A DNA stretch of 64,000 nucleotides, taken from contig JAKZAP010000007.1 in NCBI GenBank assembly GCA_023053575.1, forward strand, positions 23,585,464 through 23,649,463, in the 5' to 3' direction. This stretch comes from Branchinecta lynchi. Its lineage: Eukaryota > Arthropoda > Branchiopoda > Anostraca > Branchinectidae. Numbering within the stretch: the stretch's first letter is position 1; every line of letters starts with the position of its first letter. Positions 32,010-43,508 of this stretch are shown here, one piece after another. The position numbers and the translations under genes are program-made. Below the pieces are notes generated by a model. The model was not told the DNA's origin, did no database searches, and saw only the letters and a program-made list of their open reading frames with translations.

Positions 32010-32430
32010 GGACTTAAAGGCGACAGTCGATATATGTTAGCTCATAATCATCTTCGGCAATGAGGGGTTTGCAGCTTTTGCCAGTTGGTGTATCTGTGAT
32101 TTGTTTCCGGTGTATTCGATGGTAAGAACAATTTGGTTCCCAATTGTAAAACATGCAAGGGACTTGTAAGTAATAATCGGCTGTTCTGCTACAAAAATTG
32201 TCAGCGATGAGGGGTTTGCAACTTTTGCTACCTGGTGTACCCATTATTTGTATCCGGTGAACTTGATGTGTATCATGGGAGACGGACTTGTAAGTAAGAA
32301 TCGATTCACGAGGGGCTAGAATTTTGTGCAAATTGTTGCATATTGTATTCGATTTATATAAATCTGACGGTAAGAAAGTTTGTATCGATGATCTATCGCT
32401 GTAACCTAGGATTAACTTTTTCCGCAATGG
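32010..32430 (+). repeat. Degenerate ~145-bp tandem repeat
   Basis: 'atgaggggtttgca.cttttg' occurs at 32059 and 32210, with 'gacttgtaagtaa' at 32161 and 32284. The 140-codon minus-strand frame over this interval follows the repeat. Confidence 0.5.
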
Positions 32431-32789
32431 GTACAAACGATAATGTAAAACAATGAGGTAGTTTCGTAATAATTAATAGTGTCATCTATGGTATTTTAAT
32501 CCTGAAAAGTTACGGATAGCTTTATAATACCAACTAGATTATATGAGATATTGTTCCAAGTTTTCATCCGTCACGATGTCTACGGATTGAAAAGGATAAA
32601 GTTCAACTGACCGCAAATTCAATTTAGTCCCTTCTTCCGATATTGTTTTATTGTTGTTTTTACAACGCTAAAGAATATCTTTTAATTGATCATGTGATTC
32701 CTTTTTTTAGAACAAACCGTTTTAAAAGCTTCGATAAGTTGACAAATCCAGCATTTAACCGAAAGCGAAGAAACAAAACCAAATACCTC
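32431..32789. other. Nothing recognised
   Basis: AT-rich, no feature seen. Confidence 0.35.
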
Positions 32790-32990
32790 AAGATTCCGGA
32801 TTCCCCTCCCTCCACTCCCCCAGCGATGCACGGATCGGGGAAATGATGCAACAATACATTTGGGGTCCCTGATATGCCTGCCAAGTTTGATCGTCCTAGC
32901 GTATGTGGAAGTGCCCGAACTAGCAAAATCCGGACCGACCGACGGACGGATAGAAATTGCGATCGCTATATGGCACTTGGCCGATAATAA
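32790..32990 (+). mobile_element. Family F right-end fragment
   Basis: 'attccggattcccctccctc', 'cctgccaagtttgatcgtcc', 'gaccgaccgacggacgg', 'attgcgatcg' and 'atggcacttggccg'. Confidence 0.65.
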
Positions 32991-33189
32991 CATGTCAAAA
33001 ATGGCTAAGAAGGCAACCAAAGTTTCGGCGTTCGGCTGAATACAGGGTCGCACATGGATGCATGTTTTCAATGATTATTTCCCCCCTTCTCCGGATGTAG
33101 ACAAATATTTTAAGATCTGGGCAGTAAATAAACTTCAAAGAAATGACGTAGGAATGCAAAGAAATTCCGGTAAATTCCAAGGTAAAATC

Positions 33190-33267
33190 TCGAACAATTC
33201 TGGTATAATCTTGGAGCTGCCCCTCCCCACCCCCTCCCTCTACAAGGAAGGGCTCGTGATGCCCCTG
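33190..33267. mobile_element. hAT-like right end, isolated
   Basis: 'ctcgtgatgcccctg' resembles the right ends at 20015 and 21734, preceded by a C-rich run and 'attccggtaaa', as inside the 18.3 kb element. No partner left end found. Confidence 0.4.
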
Positions 33268-33630
33268 GGTCTACTGTAAAACCAGTCAGGGTTTCACACT
33301 CAATGACTATGGTGTCAAAACGAACCGTCAAATGTAGGCCAAAATCAAATGGTCAAATGAGAATCTTCTGCAGATGGCGCGCGGGAATTTTTCCATCCCA
33401 TCCGTTACATTGCAAGATAGGCGAGTTAGACCTCTTATATTACTATCATGATACTCTGTGGCCTGAACAGTACTGTCGGTACTGGGTACTTTCAGAGATT
33501 CGCCACAAACGAATTGCTTAATCAATATGTAATATCAAACAAAAATGTTGCGACATTTTGACACTGACATTGCTAAGATTTTTTGGTCCGATGACTTCAA
33601 TTCTACGCAAGTTGTATTTTCATCGTGTCT
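33268..33630. other. Nothing recognised
   Basis: No supported gene or repeat. Confidence 0.35.
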
Positions 33631-33890
33631 GCCTCACGTGCCTCATGCCTGCCTTACGTGCCTCATGTCTGCCTCACGTGCCTCATGCCTGCCTTACGTG
33701 CCTCATGTCTGCCTCACGTGCCTCATGCCTGCCTTACGTGCCTCATGCCTGCCTCACGTGTCTCATGTCTGCCTCACGTGCCTCATGTCTGCCTCACGTG
33801 CCTCATGTCTGCCTCACGTGCCTCATGTCTGCCTCACGTGCCTCATGCCTGCCTCACGTGCCTCATGCCTGCCTCACGTGCCTCATCTGC
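33631..33890 (+). repeat. 20-bp minisatellite with an E-box in most units
   Basis: Thirteen head-to-tail units 'gcctcacgtgcctcatgcct' with phase preserved. Ten carry CACGTG; three (33651, 33691, 33731) carry TACGTG. The first half alternates with the second-half variants 'catgcct' and 'catgtct' in a pattern implying a 40-bp duplication step. All three plus frames stay open (20 bp gives a 20-residue cycle), which explains the apparent 112-172 residue proteins. Confidence 0.95.
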
Positions 33891-34354
33891 CTCTGCATCA
33901 TGGTGTACACGAAATCGGCCAGTGCGCAACCCCTCGACCTCAAGATTTTATATTATTTTGTAACGCCCCTTTCCGTTTTCGTCGGGTAGGTATAGCCTAT
34001 CTCTCAATCACGCAATCAGGTGTCAAATTGCCTGGATGTGGCACTGTACTGTGCGACCAATGACCTTGCAAACTCATTTGCTGAACCAGACCTCGATCTG
34101 CCAAAGACAGAACTTAATTAACCTATCGTATGTTAAGAATTTGCTATATATATCCAATAAAGGCTAATTCTAGCCCCGTAATCCCTTACACCTACGGGGG
34201 ATCCCTACATCATATGGAAGGAAATAGGGATTCTTTGGGAATTAGAGGGGGAGGGGCACAGAGAGGGTCGTATTTGGGATTCTGGAGGCTTATCTGAACC
34301 ATTATCTTCGTCAAGGTGCCAGCAGATGTCTAAGCAATTAAAGTAGAATGGAAA
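33891..34354. other. Nothing recognised apart from minisatellite flank
   Basis: Starts with 'gcgcaacccctcgacctcaa', inverse of the flank near 30304. Confidence 0.35.
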
Positions 34355-34690
34355 ACAAGACCAACGGTTTCGGTGGGGTCCCAAAAAGGAATGTTTATTG
34401 GAGTTCTTTGTGCAGACAATCGGGTCGTTGGTCTTCCGGTCTGTCTTCACCAGATCAGACCATGATTTTGTTCTTTCAAAAATTTCTGGTTTAGCCAGAT
34501 TCCGGGTATCCCTTTTATGGGAAAGCGAAAGAGATGGATGAGTCTCTTTATCCCTATACCGAAACCAGCAACTGGAACTTGCAGAAATGACGGGTTTACC
34601 AATTTCGCTTGATTCCGTCAAATCCGGTCGAACTGCCAACAGAATAGGAAATGAAGCTGGAAGATGGATTCGATTTTTGTGTGAAAAACA
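34355..34690 (-). mobile_element. Family A right-end fragment, reverse
   Basis: Begins 'acaagaccaacggtttcggt', with the GGATCC palindrome changed to GGGTCC. Degenerate A motifs continue to ~34690. Confidence 0.5.
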
Positions 34691-34719
34691 AGATCGGAAG
34701 ATCGATTTCTATGAATGAA

Positions 34720-35050
34720 TGAATTTATGAATTTATGATACACTGCCCAAGGGCGTAAGTGCAGTAAAAAAAGATAAAGAAATATAAAATAATCGCGAAA
34801 TACTCAACAAATATTTTCCATAAAGGTCCACTAATTTAGAATCACGTTGATGGGATCGTGGACAGGTAATTTTCCAATCGGAGAACACAAATTAGAGGAG
34901 AGGGCTTCAAGCGTCAACAATGGGTCGGAAATTAACAAACGGCGGATCAGGTAGCGGTTCCGTGCCGGGGTAGGTAGAGAAAAAATCTCAGATATCTGAA
35001 TTATGTCGAGCGTACGCGTCGAAGGTCCTTTCTTCTGAGTATAGTATGTA
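34720..35050 (-). pseudogene. LINE 3' end with terminal ORF remnant
   Basis: Minus-strand reading from ~35010 gives SLPTPARNRYLIRRLLIS and continues to a TAG near 34840, followed by ~100 bp, 'cccttgggcagtgtatcata' and an (ATTC)n tail. ORF end, short UTR and tandem-repeat tail are the layout of a CR1/L2-like LINE. No RT motif is preserved; clade unknown. Confidence 0.45.
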
Positions 35051-35504
35051 ATCCAGCAAGGAAGTTAACATACTATGTAAAAGGGTACAGAAAGATAGTA
35101 AGTAAATAAAGTACATTATTATAAGTTCGAAAATCTAATTCGAGATCTCGAAAAAAGACAGGGGCAAGAAGCAGCCTGCCTTCTCTCCTCTCTCTATTTC
35201 GCTCACTCTTTCCATTCCGAGATTCATTCCGGTCGAACTTTATGGACAAAACGATGTAATAAACAAGTAATGTAGGTACGAAATTTGGATTTAATAAAAC
35301 CCAACGCTCCATGCAATGAACACTAACGGAAAACTCCTAGAAAGGAAATAAACGTGAGTGAAATAAATCGAGTGTGAGGTAAGATGTTTCGTTGACCTAC
35401 TGCGGAACAAGGCCCTGTTTTGCAAGGCCGCAAAATTAATTCCGACGTGTGGGTGACCAGGGACGGGAATGGCAAAGATATCATGGACAAAAGAACAAAC
35501 TAGG
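35051..35504. other. Nothing recognised
   Basis: A minus-strand frame at 35073-35312 is unrecognised and may extend the adjacent LINE. Confidence 0.3.
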
Positions 35505-35590
35505 CGTCACTGATAGCCCAGTGGCTAAGGCATTGCAAATTGAAAGGAAGAGGGTGAGGGAAAAAAAGGTATCCTCCGTGGAGGTACTGT
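35505..35590 (+). repeat. Possible tRNA-derived SINE head
   Basis: TAGCCCAGTGG at 35514-35524 is a perfect RNA polymerase III A box. A weak B-box-like 'ggtatcctcc' follows ~45 bp later. No cloverleaf could be drawn and no second copy is seen in the window. Confidence 0.25.
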
Positions 35591-35795
35591 CGAGCAAAAC
35601 AAATTTTCGGGAAGATGGCAAAGACATTCGGTAATTCATGTTTCATGTGTGTGACATCTTTCGTCTAGCTGGACAACCATCCACGCAACAACGTCCCTTG
35701 TATTGTGAAATTCTTGACAGTGCGGTACTATATAGTCAAGGTACTAGATACTTCCAGATTCCAGCCGGCCTTCTGACGGAGGGGGTATTTTAGAC

Positions 35796-35814
35796 AGAGA
35801 GAGAGAGAGAGAGA
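35796..35814 (+). repeat. (GA)n microsatellite
   Basis: About nine uninterrupted GA dinucleotides. Confidence 0.9.
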
Positions 35815-35879
35815 TCGGTATATTTAGAAACTATCATAGCATAACTATATTCAGTTTCTTACAAATTACAAATAAAAAA

Positions 35880-36840
35880 CATGCAAATAACAAACACACA
35901 CTACGGCTCAGCTTTGAAAACCGAAGTAAAAAAAAGGCACAGACGAGTTCCCGTAACGATTAGTGGGTAGAAGTTTATTCTGCAATCGAGTTCGATTATT
36001 AGGCGGAGATGTTTCGGGTAGCAGTGACCGGCGGCTCGTATTGGCCATAGTCCTGTTCAGCGCTTCCAAGCGGACTAGTTTCTGTTAATCCCCCCATTCC
36101 TCACCGTCATTACTTGGATCAGTCTTGGCAAAATAAATCCACAGGTTAGTGAGCGGAAAACCTGTCATCTGTGTCCCAGGTAATGGAGGTTTTACATATG
36201 TTTTGGCAGCAGAAAGGGTAAGCGACCCACTACCCTATGGATTCGACTTTTTACTATGTCTACACAACTGTTGGTTAAGACATAGTAAAAAGTCGAATCC
36301 GTAGGGTAGTGGGTCACTTTCTGCTGCTGAAACATATGCAAAACCTCTAATACCTGGGACACAGATGACAGGTTTTCCACTTGCTAACCTGTGGATCTAT
36401 TTTACCATGTCTGATCCAAATAATGATGGTGAGGCATGGGGGGATAACAGAAACTAGTCCGATTGGAAGCGCTGAACAGGAATATGGCCAATTGGCTAGG
36501 ATAGATTTGCCAAACGCAAAATCAGATTTCAAGCCGGACTTTAAGCGGTGATAAATTCAGTTTCTTATGTCGCGGTTTCGGAGTATGATCCTTGTTGCTC
36601 TTTTTTTGACGGACTCTATGTCGTGTAATACGTACACTGTGCGGGTTGCATGGACCCCACACCGGGCATGCGTACTCGAGCATAGCACAGGTAAGCACGG
36701 AGAAGACTTTCAGTGTCACACCCAAAACGCCTCATTTTGATGTGTCTGAATGCTTGAAATTAATGTGGGCACTGAAGCTACAGTCAATCGTGAAAGTTAC
36801 TCCTAGAATTTTTAGTTTAGGGTAAACTTGCACATAGGGT
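35880..36840 (-). pseudogene. Decayed LINE RT/C-terminal region split by foldback J
   Basis: From ~36815 down the minus strand reads KILGVTFTIDCSFSAHINF, then after a stop VFSVLTCAMLEYACPVWGP, the thumb and C-terminal blocks of LINE RTs (LGVTF..., LEYA.PVW). The frame ends in NLSPLKVRL near 36525. Foldback J fills ~36040-36500, beyond which C-terminal-like sequence (NNRTRLQNKLLPTNRYG) resumes near 36000. Stops and the insertion make it nonfunctional. It is a different copy from the RTs at 5.5, 12 and 48 kb. Confidence 0.6.
36040..36500. mobile_element. Foldback element J, long inverted repeat
   Basis: Two arms of ~215 bp are near-perfect inverses. Outer ends are 'ctgttcagcgcttccaagcg' and 'cgattggaagcgctgaacag'; the inner boundary is 'gacatagtaaaaagtcg' around a ~20-base centre near 36270. 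A diverged copy lies at 46828-47100. No coding capacity. Confidence 0.9.
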
Positions 36841-37008
36841 AGACTTGCGCGGAAGGTTCCCTGGTAACAAAAGTATGGGGAAATCGCTAAGACGATCGAA
36901 GCTATTAATTCTGGCCCTCATTCAAAATATCCGGCGACCTCTCGCTCCGAGCATCGTCTCCCCCAAAGACAACAAAGCCGTCGGAGAAGCTGTCTTCGAG
37001 TGGAACTA

Positions 37009-37177
37009 CACTGTAAAGAAAAATCTTGCAGTATTTGCTACTGGGATTAATCTTGTCTCTAAAAGGATAATCTTATCTCTAATTCGGATTAATCTTATCT
37101 TTTCAGAGATAAGATTAATCCCAGTAGCAAATATTGCAGATAACTTTAATCCTTACTCGGAGAAACTTTTTACAGTG
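37009..37177. mobile_element. Family H element, compact copy (169 bp)
   Basis: Ends CACTGTAAAG and CTTTTTACAGTG. The interior is palindromic 'gggattaatctt' and 'aagattaatccc', flanked by TA on the left and TG on the right. A 169-codon plus frame that crosses it (36845-37354) is incidental. Confidence 0.85.
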
Positions 37178-37373
37178 TGCAAGCGTCAAAAAAGAATCCA
37201 TACATTAATTTATTTACCTCTTCACGGGTGTCAAGCTGTCTTTCAGACGCAAGTTTTAGGAAGGGGAGGACCGGCCGTTCTTTTGGACCAGAAAAATTAT
37301 AGAACACTAAAAAAGCTCAAACCGTTTTATCATGTCTTTTTCAACACTGCCTAAATATCCTCACATCTAATGA

Positions 37374-37849
37374 GGGCGATATTCGATATCGATAACGAAA
37401 TATCCGTATATCGGACCAAATATAGATATCGAATATCGAAACGTAAATATCGAAATCCAAAACGATATATGTTCCTTTATAATTGTTGTAAATAATCCAA
37501 CATACGTCAAATTTATAGATCTGAAATTGGAGCAATATGTTCTTTGTAATTCAGTTTTTATCTACTTAAAGTTTGAATTGATGCAAGGTGCTTTTTTCCG
37601 ACATTACAATTTTTCTACGAACAAGTACTACTAACGCAAAGCACTAGATGATCAACGAATGTGTCATTTCGGGAAACAAAAATCTTCTTGGGATATACCA
37701 TTTTAAAGTGTCGAGGCTCTTAAATTTTGGTGACTCGAGAAAATACTATAGCGAAACATGATACCACAATATCGCTATCGATATATCGATTATCAAATAT
37801 CGAAAGTGAAAATATCGATATATCGAAAAATCCAAATATCGCCCAACAG
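37374..37849. mobile_element. Element Q with 'atatcgat' clusters at both ends
   Basis: Inverted ends GGGCGATATT and AATATCGCCC. Each end has ~90 bp of near-palindromic ATATCGA repeats around ~300 bp of AT-rich middle. Confidence 0.65.
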
Positions 37850-37924
37850 TACTCACAGACGGCTTATGCCCCAGCCTCCTAGGGATCAGTTGACTTGACG
37901 GATTCCTTAGGCGCTATCAGCGTC

Positions 37925-38240
37925 TAAAACAAGAGCTGTAAGCTCGTATGGCACTTTCAACTGTAGGTAAGGGCCCTGTCAGATTGACCGGGTCCTTGAT
38001 GTGCCTGCCAAGTTTCGTCTTAAAAATTCCATCACAGGAATTCTGGAAGGCCCCCCTCCACCCCCACCCCCCTCCATAGTGTCCGGATCCAGTCCAATTG
38101 TGCAAACGGTTTATCTAGAATGTATCATCGTTCTTCCCAGCAAGTTTAACTCTGTTCCCTCTATTCTAATCGTTTCTTCAGATTTCCGATCACCGTTTCC
38201 GAACTCCCCCATAGCTGCTGAATCGAGCTATCATAAGTTG
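37925..38240 (+). mobile_element. Family F, left end joined to a later internal part
   Basis: Left end 'aagagctgtaagctcgtatg' followed almost at once by 'ccgggtccttgatgtgcctg', so ~1 kb of the usual interior is absent. Confidence 0.6.
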
Positions 38241-38260
38241 AGATGAATCCTTTGATAACA

Positions 38261-39190
38261 AGACCAAAGTTTCGAAGGGATCCCAAAAACCTATCATTTG
38301 ATTCAAACAATTCGGTCATGTCTTCGCCATTCAGTCTTCGTCAGATTCATTGAAAATTTGTACTGTTAAAATAAAGTTCAAAAATGGATTCAGCATTTCT
38401 CCTTGCCTCGACACCGAATCTCTAATCGATTTCAGAAACAACTCGCAGTTTCAGCCAAATTTCCAGTTTCAGCCGAATTCGTGATGAGCCATTTGTCCAG
38501 CAAGAAAACTAAGTTCACATATGGATTCAGTGGACCTCCTTACCCCGTCAATGAATATCTTATTAGCTTATAAAACATACATGTTCTCCTCTGCCTCTAA
38601 AGATAGGACTAAAGGACCCATCTACGAACTTGACCTGTACTTTACCAGTGAAACCTCATTGAACAACATCATCGCTTGAACAACATATTTCCTCGTTTGA
38701 ACATTATACATCAACCCCTCCGACCTTCGATTACACTAGATCTCTCCGACGTCACACAGAATAAAGAAATGAATGTCGCGGCATCCACGCGCAGTGCTAT
38801 ACTAGTTTGAGAATAAAGGGGTAGGAACTGCTATAGCCGAAAACTGGTCGACAAATTTTGTGTCCCGTTTTCGCCGGATTCCGGGTGAACTACTTGTCCG
38901 GCAAGAAAAGAATTTTCATATTCGGATTCAGCATGTCTCCTTACCCCGAAATCATCTATCTCTATTGCTTTTTAAAAATATTTTTGTTTGCCCCTGAAAC
39001 TGAAACCTCCTCCCCAGGCCCAAAAGGAAAAGCTACAGAGCCCATCTACGAACTCGACCTTACTCTTGACCCAAAGAATGCTCAAACAGAGTTCCATCTA
39101 AGTTATAGTTATAGTGCGCACAGACGGACAGACGGACAATTTTTTGCGCTGTCATAGGTATCCCTCCACTTACGTTTTGGGATCCCAAGA
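38261..39190 (-). mobile_element. Family A, complete reverse copy
   Basis: From 'aacaagaccaaagtttcgaa' to 'cacttacgttttgggatccc'. Same subfamily as 7677-8623; no clear target duplication. Confidence 0.75.
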
Positions 39191-39192
39191 AG

Positions 39193-40475
39193 TACTTTTT
39201 TTGACTTTGCAGTCAACATGCACACTTTAAGGGAGCTGGAACTCGAGTTGTAAGCAAAATCCTTGAGGCAAAAATGATGAAGGGCTCATGGGGATCATAC
39301 TCTAAGGAATAGTTGGATTTGGAAAGTGGCGGTTTCGAAGCCAATCTTGTCGAATGTCTGATGTTCCAGCCAAGTTGCATCGTCCTAGCACATCTGGAAG
39401 TATCTTAACTCGTGATCACCGGAATTCCGGCCCCCACTCCCACTGTCGCCAGACCCAATCCAGCTCTGAAAAATATTTATCCAGAGCATCTATTGTTATT
39501 CCCACAAAGTTCCATCCCGATCTCTCCCCCCCCCCCCCCGAACTGTCATTGGATCCGGTCCGGACATGGAAAAGGTCACCACAGACATGTCCTATGTTCA
39601 ATTATTAAATTTCAATCTAATTACCCGTTCCAAAGTTACGCGTGACTCAATACTCCGGATTCCCCCTCTCTTCACACCCCCACGACTATAGGATCGAGTA
39701 ACTTTTAATTTACAAGTCAGTCTGATCGGATCCCTGCCATGCCTCCCCAGTTTCGTCGCGAAAATCCCCAAAACTGACATCACCAGAATTCAGGGAAACT
39801 CCCCTCCACCCCCACCCCACCCCCTAAGGGTCGGGATCCAGTCCAATTCTGTAAACAATTTATCTGGGTTAAAATGTTTGTTCTTCCCAGCAAGTTTCAC
39901 TCCGATCCCATTCTAACCGTTTCTCGAGATTCCTGCCCCCCCCCCCCAACTCCCCCATAACTACCGAATCCGATCCAGATTTAAAATGGGACATCAGGGA
40001 TATGTCCTTTATTCAGTTATCAAGTTTCTTTTCAAACCGATCACCCATTTTAAAGTTACACACTACTCAATTTTCCAGATTCCCCCACCCTCCATTCCCC
40101 CCCCAGATGGTCTGATCAGGACACTGTTTGTTTCCAAGTTAGTTTGGTCGGATCCCTGATATGACTTCCAAGTTTCATCGTCCTAGCACATCTCCAAGTA
40201 CCCGAACTCGCAAAAGTGTTACAAAATACCCGAAATTTTCCAGATTCCCCCGCAGATGGTCGGATCGAGAAACTGATTATTTCCAGGTTATTTTGGTCGG
40301 TCCCTGATACGCCTGCCAAGTTTCATCGTCCTAGCAAATCTGGAAGTACCCGAACTCGAAAAAGTGTGACAAAAAGACCGGACCGACCGACAGACCGGAC
40401 AGATCGACATACCGACAGACAGAATTGCGATCGATATATGGCACTTTAGCCAGAGGCTGCAAGTGCCATAAAAAG
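39193..40475 (+). mobile_element. Family F, nearly complete
   Basis: Contains the 'ctttgcagtcaacatgcaca' start, four C-rich blocks (39526, 39800-39828, 39937, 40098), the recurring 'gtttcatcgtcctagcacat', then 'gaccgaccgacagaccgg', 'gcgatcgatatatggcactt' and the end 'ggctgcaagtgccataaaaa'. Confidence 0.75.
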
Positions 40476-40721
40476 GGCAAATAAACGGATTTGACCTCCG
40501 TTCTTGCAGGGACAAGCTGCCATGGGGGCTGATCCCTGTTCTTCTGGAACATAGTGGGTATAAGAAAATAGCTGAATAACAGCTTATGGCTTTTCGTCTT
40601 TTCGTTTCAAACACAGCCATATTAACTGGCGATCGCATCCCTTAAATGGATCTCGGATAAAGGCAATTTCTCCCCCCCCCCCCCCCGGCGTAAGCCACTG
40701 TATAACGTGTGTCCACCAATT

Positions 40722-40985
40722 TTTCCATGTGCGTCAGATGGCCTTGGCAACAATATTTGGCGAGAAGAGGCTCTGAATAGAGGTCCTAATGTTAAGTGCT
40801 ATTCAAAGAACACCAGGTAACACGCACAAAAAAGATATTTATGAAGCTAGAATGTGGGAATAATATCGTATAACAGCAATAGCCTGTAGAGAAAATATCA
40901 CCTTGGCAATCCGTCACTCCACCTACTCGTCAGTTTGCCTACCAAACTCCGTCACTACGCACACTTTTTCGAAAGGCCACCACTC
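40722..40985 (+). repeat. Repeat M, copy 2
   Basis: Partner of 4166-4430, visibly diverged. Confidence 0.65.
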
Positions 40986-41299
40986 CTCAGCCGACGCACT
41001 AAAATGTATCACTTTCAGTTTGATAATCTGTCGGTCCCAGCAGCGTTATCCAACGAATTCGCGGTAACAGTCTTGATGGCGTAACTCTTCGTGTCGACGA
41101 AGAATCGCCGAGTGCCTAGCTAAGAGCTAGAAACGTCACCACCACTGACCACAGCATTCGTTCTTGATTGGTTTCCCCTGGTGGTAAGGTGGAGGAAGGT
41201 GAAAAGAAAATTGGTAGTTATTTTGTAAATTGAGAGGTAAGGTTGTGTCTGAGAGTAGGAGCAGTGACCACTCTGCGTATTATTTCTAAAATGTGAAGA
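40986..41299. other. Unassigned
   Basis: A short plus frame ending LSNEFAVTVLMA-stop near 41080 has natural-looking composition but no other support. Confidence 0.25.
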
Positions 41300-41719
41300 C
41301 CGTGTGTTGTATACCCAGTTTAAAGTCTTTTACCCCTAATTTGACCTGACCCGACCTCAGTTAATTACCAAGTTTCGTAATACACGTGCATGGGATTATA
41401 AGATAATAATTAAGATTCGAGGTATAAATACCTAGGTATGCGATAGAGTAAGGAATCACATTTCAGTTGCCTTTCAGTCACCTTTGAGTGAGTTTGGAGC
41501 TAGTGTTGTCATGAAATAAATGAACCTTTGTCATACGATATTATATGACACCGTGGTTCTCGGCGTCCAGGAATAGACTGGGTGTTTCGGTGATTTATCT
41601 TCTTATTTGTTAATAAACCTATTGAACTTGAACTTAACTTGTTTACATAGGGTATAAGGGTTCGTTCTGATGACGTTTCTTGTTCTTCCCGACGTTCCCT
41701 GGCGTGTTCCAGACTTAGT

Positions 41720-42101
41720 CATATCAAGAACAAATAATCAGACAGAAAGTCTGTCTTTGATACCATGCAGTGACCGAACTGTGCAGAGATATTTATTTTT
41801 ACCCGTCTACTCTACTTCCGTCTTCGCCGTTGCTCATCGCAGAGATAGAAAACGCAATAGGCCTACTACGCGCGCTGACCCGCTCTTGAGCGCAAAGAAC
41901 CAATCAGCTTTGTCTTCTACTCTTCCTCAAGGTGGTTCACAGCGATAACTTTCGCTAACTGTAGAGGTAACGAAAAGTGATGCGGCGCGAAGCTACGAAC
42001 CTCCGCTTGTTCACAGCGGAAAGGGTGCGGGGAAATACTCGGCATAGTCATTGTACAGAGATAGGGAGGCGGAGGTTCTATCTGATTATTTGTTCTTGGT
42101 C
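41720..42101. mobile_element. Inverted-repeat element O (~380 bp)
   Basis: 'caagaacaaataatcagaca' at the left and 'tctgattatttgttcttgg' at the right are inverted. The interior is GC-rich. A 92-codon plus frame inside (41670-41948) is probably incidental. Confidence 0.6.
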
Positions 42102-42384
42102 ATGTAGAGTATAACTAAGCGCACAAGCCGACACAGAGTTTGAATAAAAGTGTCTGTATCGTCTGGAACAATTTAAAAAATATTTTACTTCTAAGGAGGG
42201 GTGAACAATTAGGGCTTCCGGGTTAAAGCAATGGGACTGAGTGTGTTGAGTATCATATTGTTAATAGAAAGAGAACAAATGTCTGTTTTTTAGGTATGCC
42301 TACAATGTGGAACAATGTATCTCAAATGTCGATTAGCTAATACTTATGATTCTGTTTAAATCCAGAAAATTACCAAATTTGTTG

Positions 42385-42535
42385 TTCAGTGGGATAGGGT
42401 GCCCCGGTATTGGGCATAGCCTAACCGGCGTTTGACATGGGCTATTCCAAACATGGGCATACGCAGTTTTGGCGTGCCATAAAAAAAAAATCAGGCATTC
42501 GTGGTAGACTGTGACCATGTTGAGCTGGCTTTCCC
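42385..42535 (+). repeat. Repeat N, copy 2
   Basis: Partner of 5230-5390, in the same order downstream of repeat M. Confidence 0.5.
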
Positions 42536-42670
42536 AGGACTGGGCAGAGCTGCTCTTGCCTACTTTTTAGGTTTTGTTTTTTCTTTAAAAATCTCACGTA
42601 TTCTTTAAAGTTTAACTTAAAAACGACTGGGATAGGACAGTCTCCAACTTAAATTGGCTCGAACACCCGC

Positions 42671-43041
42671 TGAGAATGCGCTACTTCGTTATTCCACTAT
42701 TCACGAAGAATCGTTTTTCAAATAGTGGAATTTCCTTGCGATTTGTAGTACATCTATGTGTTTTCACCTGTGTTGTATGCCATACCAGAAAGATTTCTGT
42801 TTTGTTTTTTTTGCAGACACTAAGGAGTCTTCATCAAGCTTAATCTCACCACTGCCTACTGAAAAGCCGCGTCTGTGTTGAGATTAAAATTTCCCAGGTC
42901 ATAGTAGAATAAGGTTGTGGGGTCGGCCGCAGATATTCTGGACGTCAGAACTACAGCAGAAAATAAGAAAATCCGTTAGCAAAATCCAAATTGTTCAATG
43001 TATTCAGTTAAATGAAACAACAAATAAGTTGGCTTTTCAGT
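42671..43041 (-). repeat. Family R, reverse copy
   Basis: Inverse of 575-950: 'gcgctacttcgttattccac' + 'tattcacgaa', ending 'aacaaataagttggcttttc'. Confidence 0.55.
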
Positions 43042-43508
43042 TAACCTTTAAGTTAAGACCACATTGCAACTTGGAGTCTTAGCCGGATGTCTTAGCTCCA
43101 CGGTCCGTTGGCTGGCAATTCCCTGTTTGAAACCGACCTCTCCAGAGTGCAATTACCTCACGTCAATGATCCCGTTCTTTTAAGGAAGATACGGAGGTCA
43201 AAAATTTTTTCAACCTCACGCAATAATTTAGAATAAGGCACCCTGAGTTGAATGGCCAGAAGAACCTATCGGATTTTGTTATTATGCAGGTACTTCAGTG
43301 AGCAAACTGCAGTTGACCTTACACTCTGAAATTCCGTAGCCAACATGTCTCAGCATTATCCAAATCGTTGAAATCCTCCGTATGAGGGATCAACTAAAAG
43401 AGGCAGCAAAGCATTTGACCGCAAAAACTTCTAAATGGCGCCTGCGAAACTCGGTCCTTTTCCTCAATTGGCAACGAAAAATCTCGTTATCTTCATTGCC
43501 ATGTGCTA
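43042..43508. other. Nothing recognised
   Basis: No supported feature. Confidence 0.35.

Noticed and set aside
33545..34063. Three overlapping plus-strand proteins of 112-172 residues rich in Cys, Leu and Ala
   Set aside because: They are translations of the 20-bp minisatellite in all three frames.
34205..34639. 144-residue minus-strand frame
   Set aside because: Most of it is family A repeat sequence.
36845..37009. Upstream extension of the decayed LINE RT beyond 36840
   Set aside because: No RT motif is readable in any minus frame after the 'KILGVTF' block.
36845..37354. 169-residue plus-strand frame
   Set aside because: It reads straight through a family H MITE and antisense LINE sequence, so it is incidental.
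41300..41560. Possible solo LTR (TATAAAT near 41421, TCAGT motifs, AATAAA near 41516)
   Set aside because: No paired LTR, no TG...CA ends that I could fix, and no convincing primer-binding site or target duplication.
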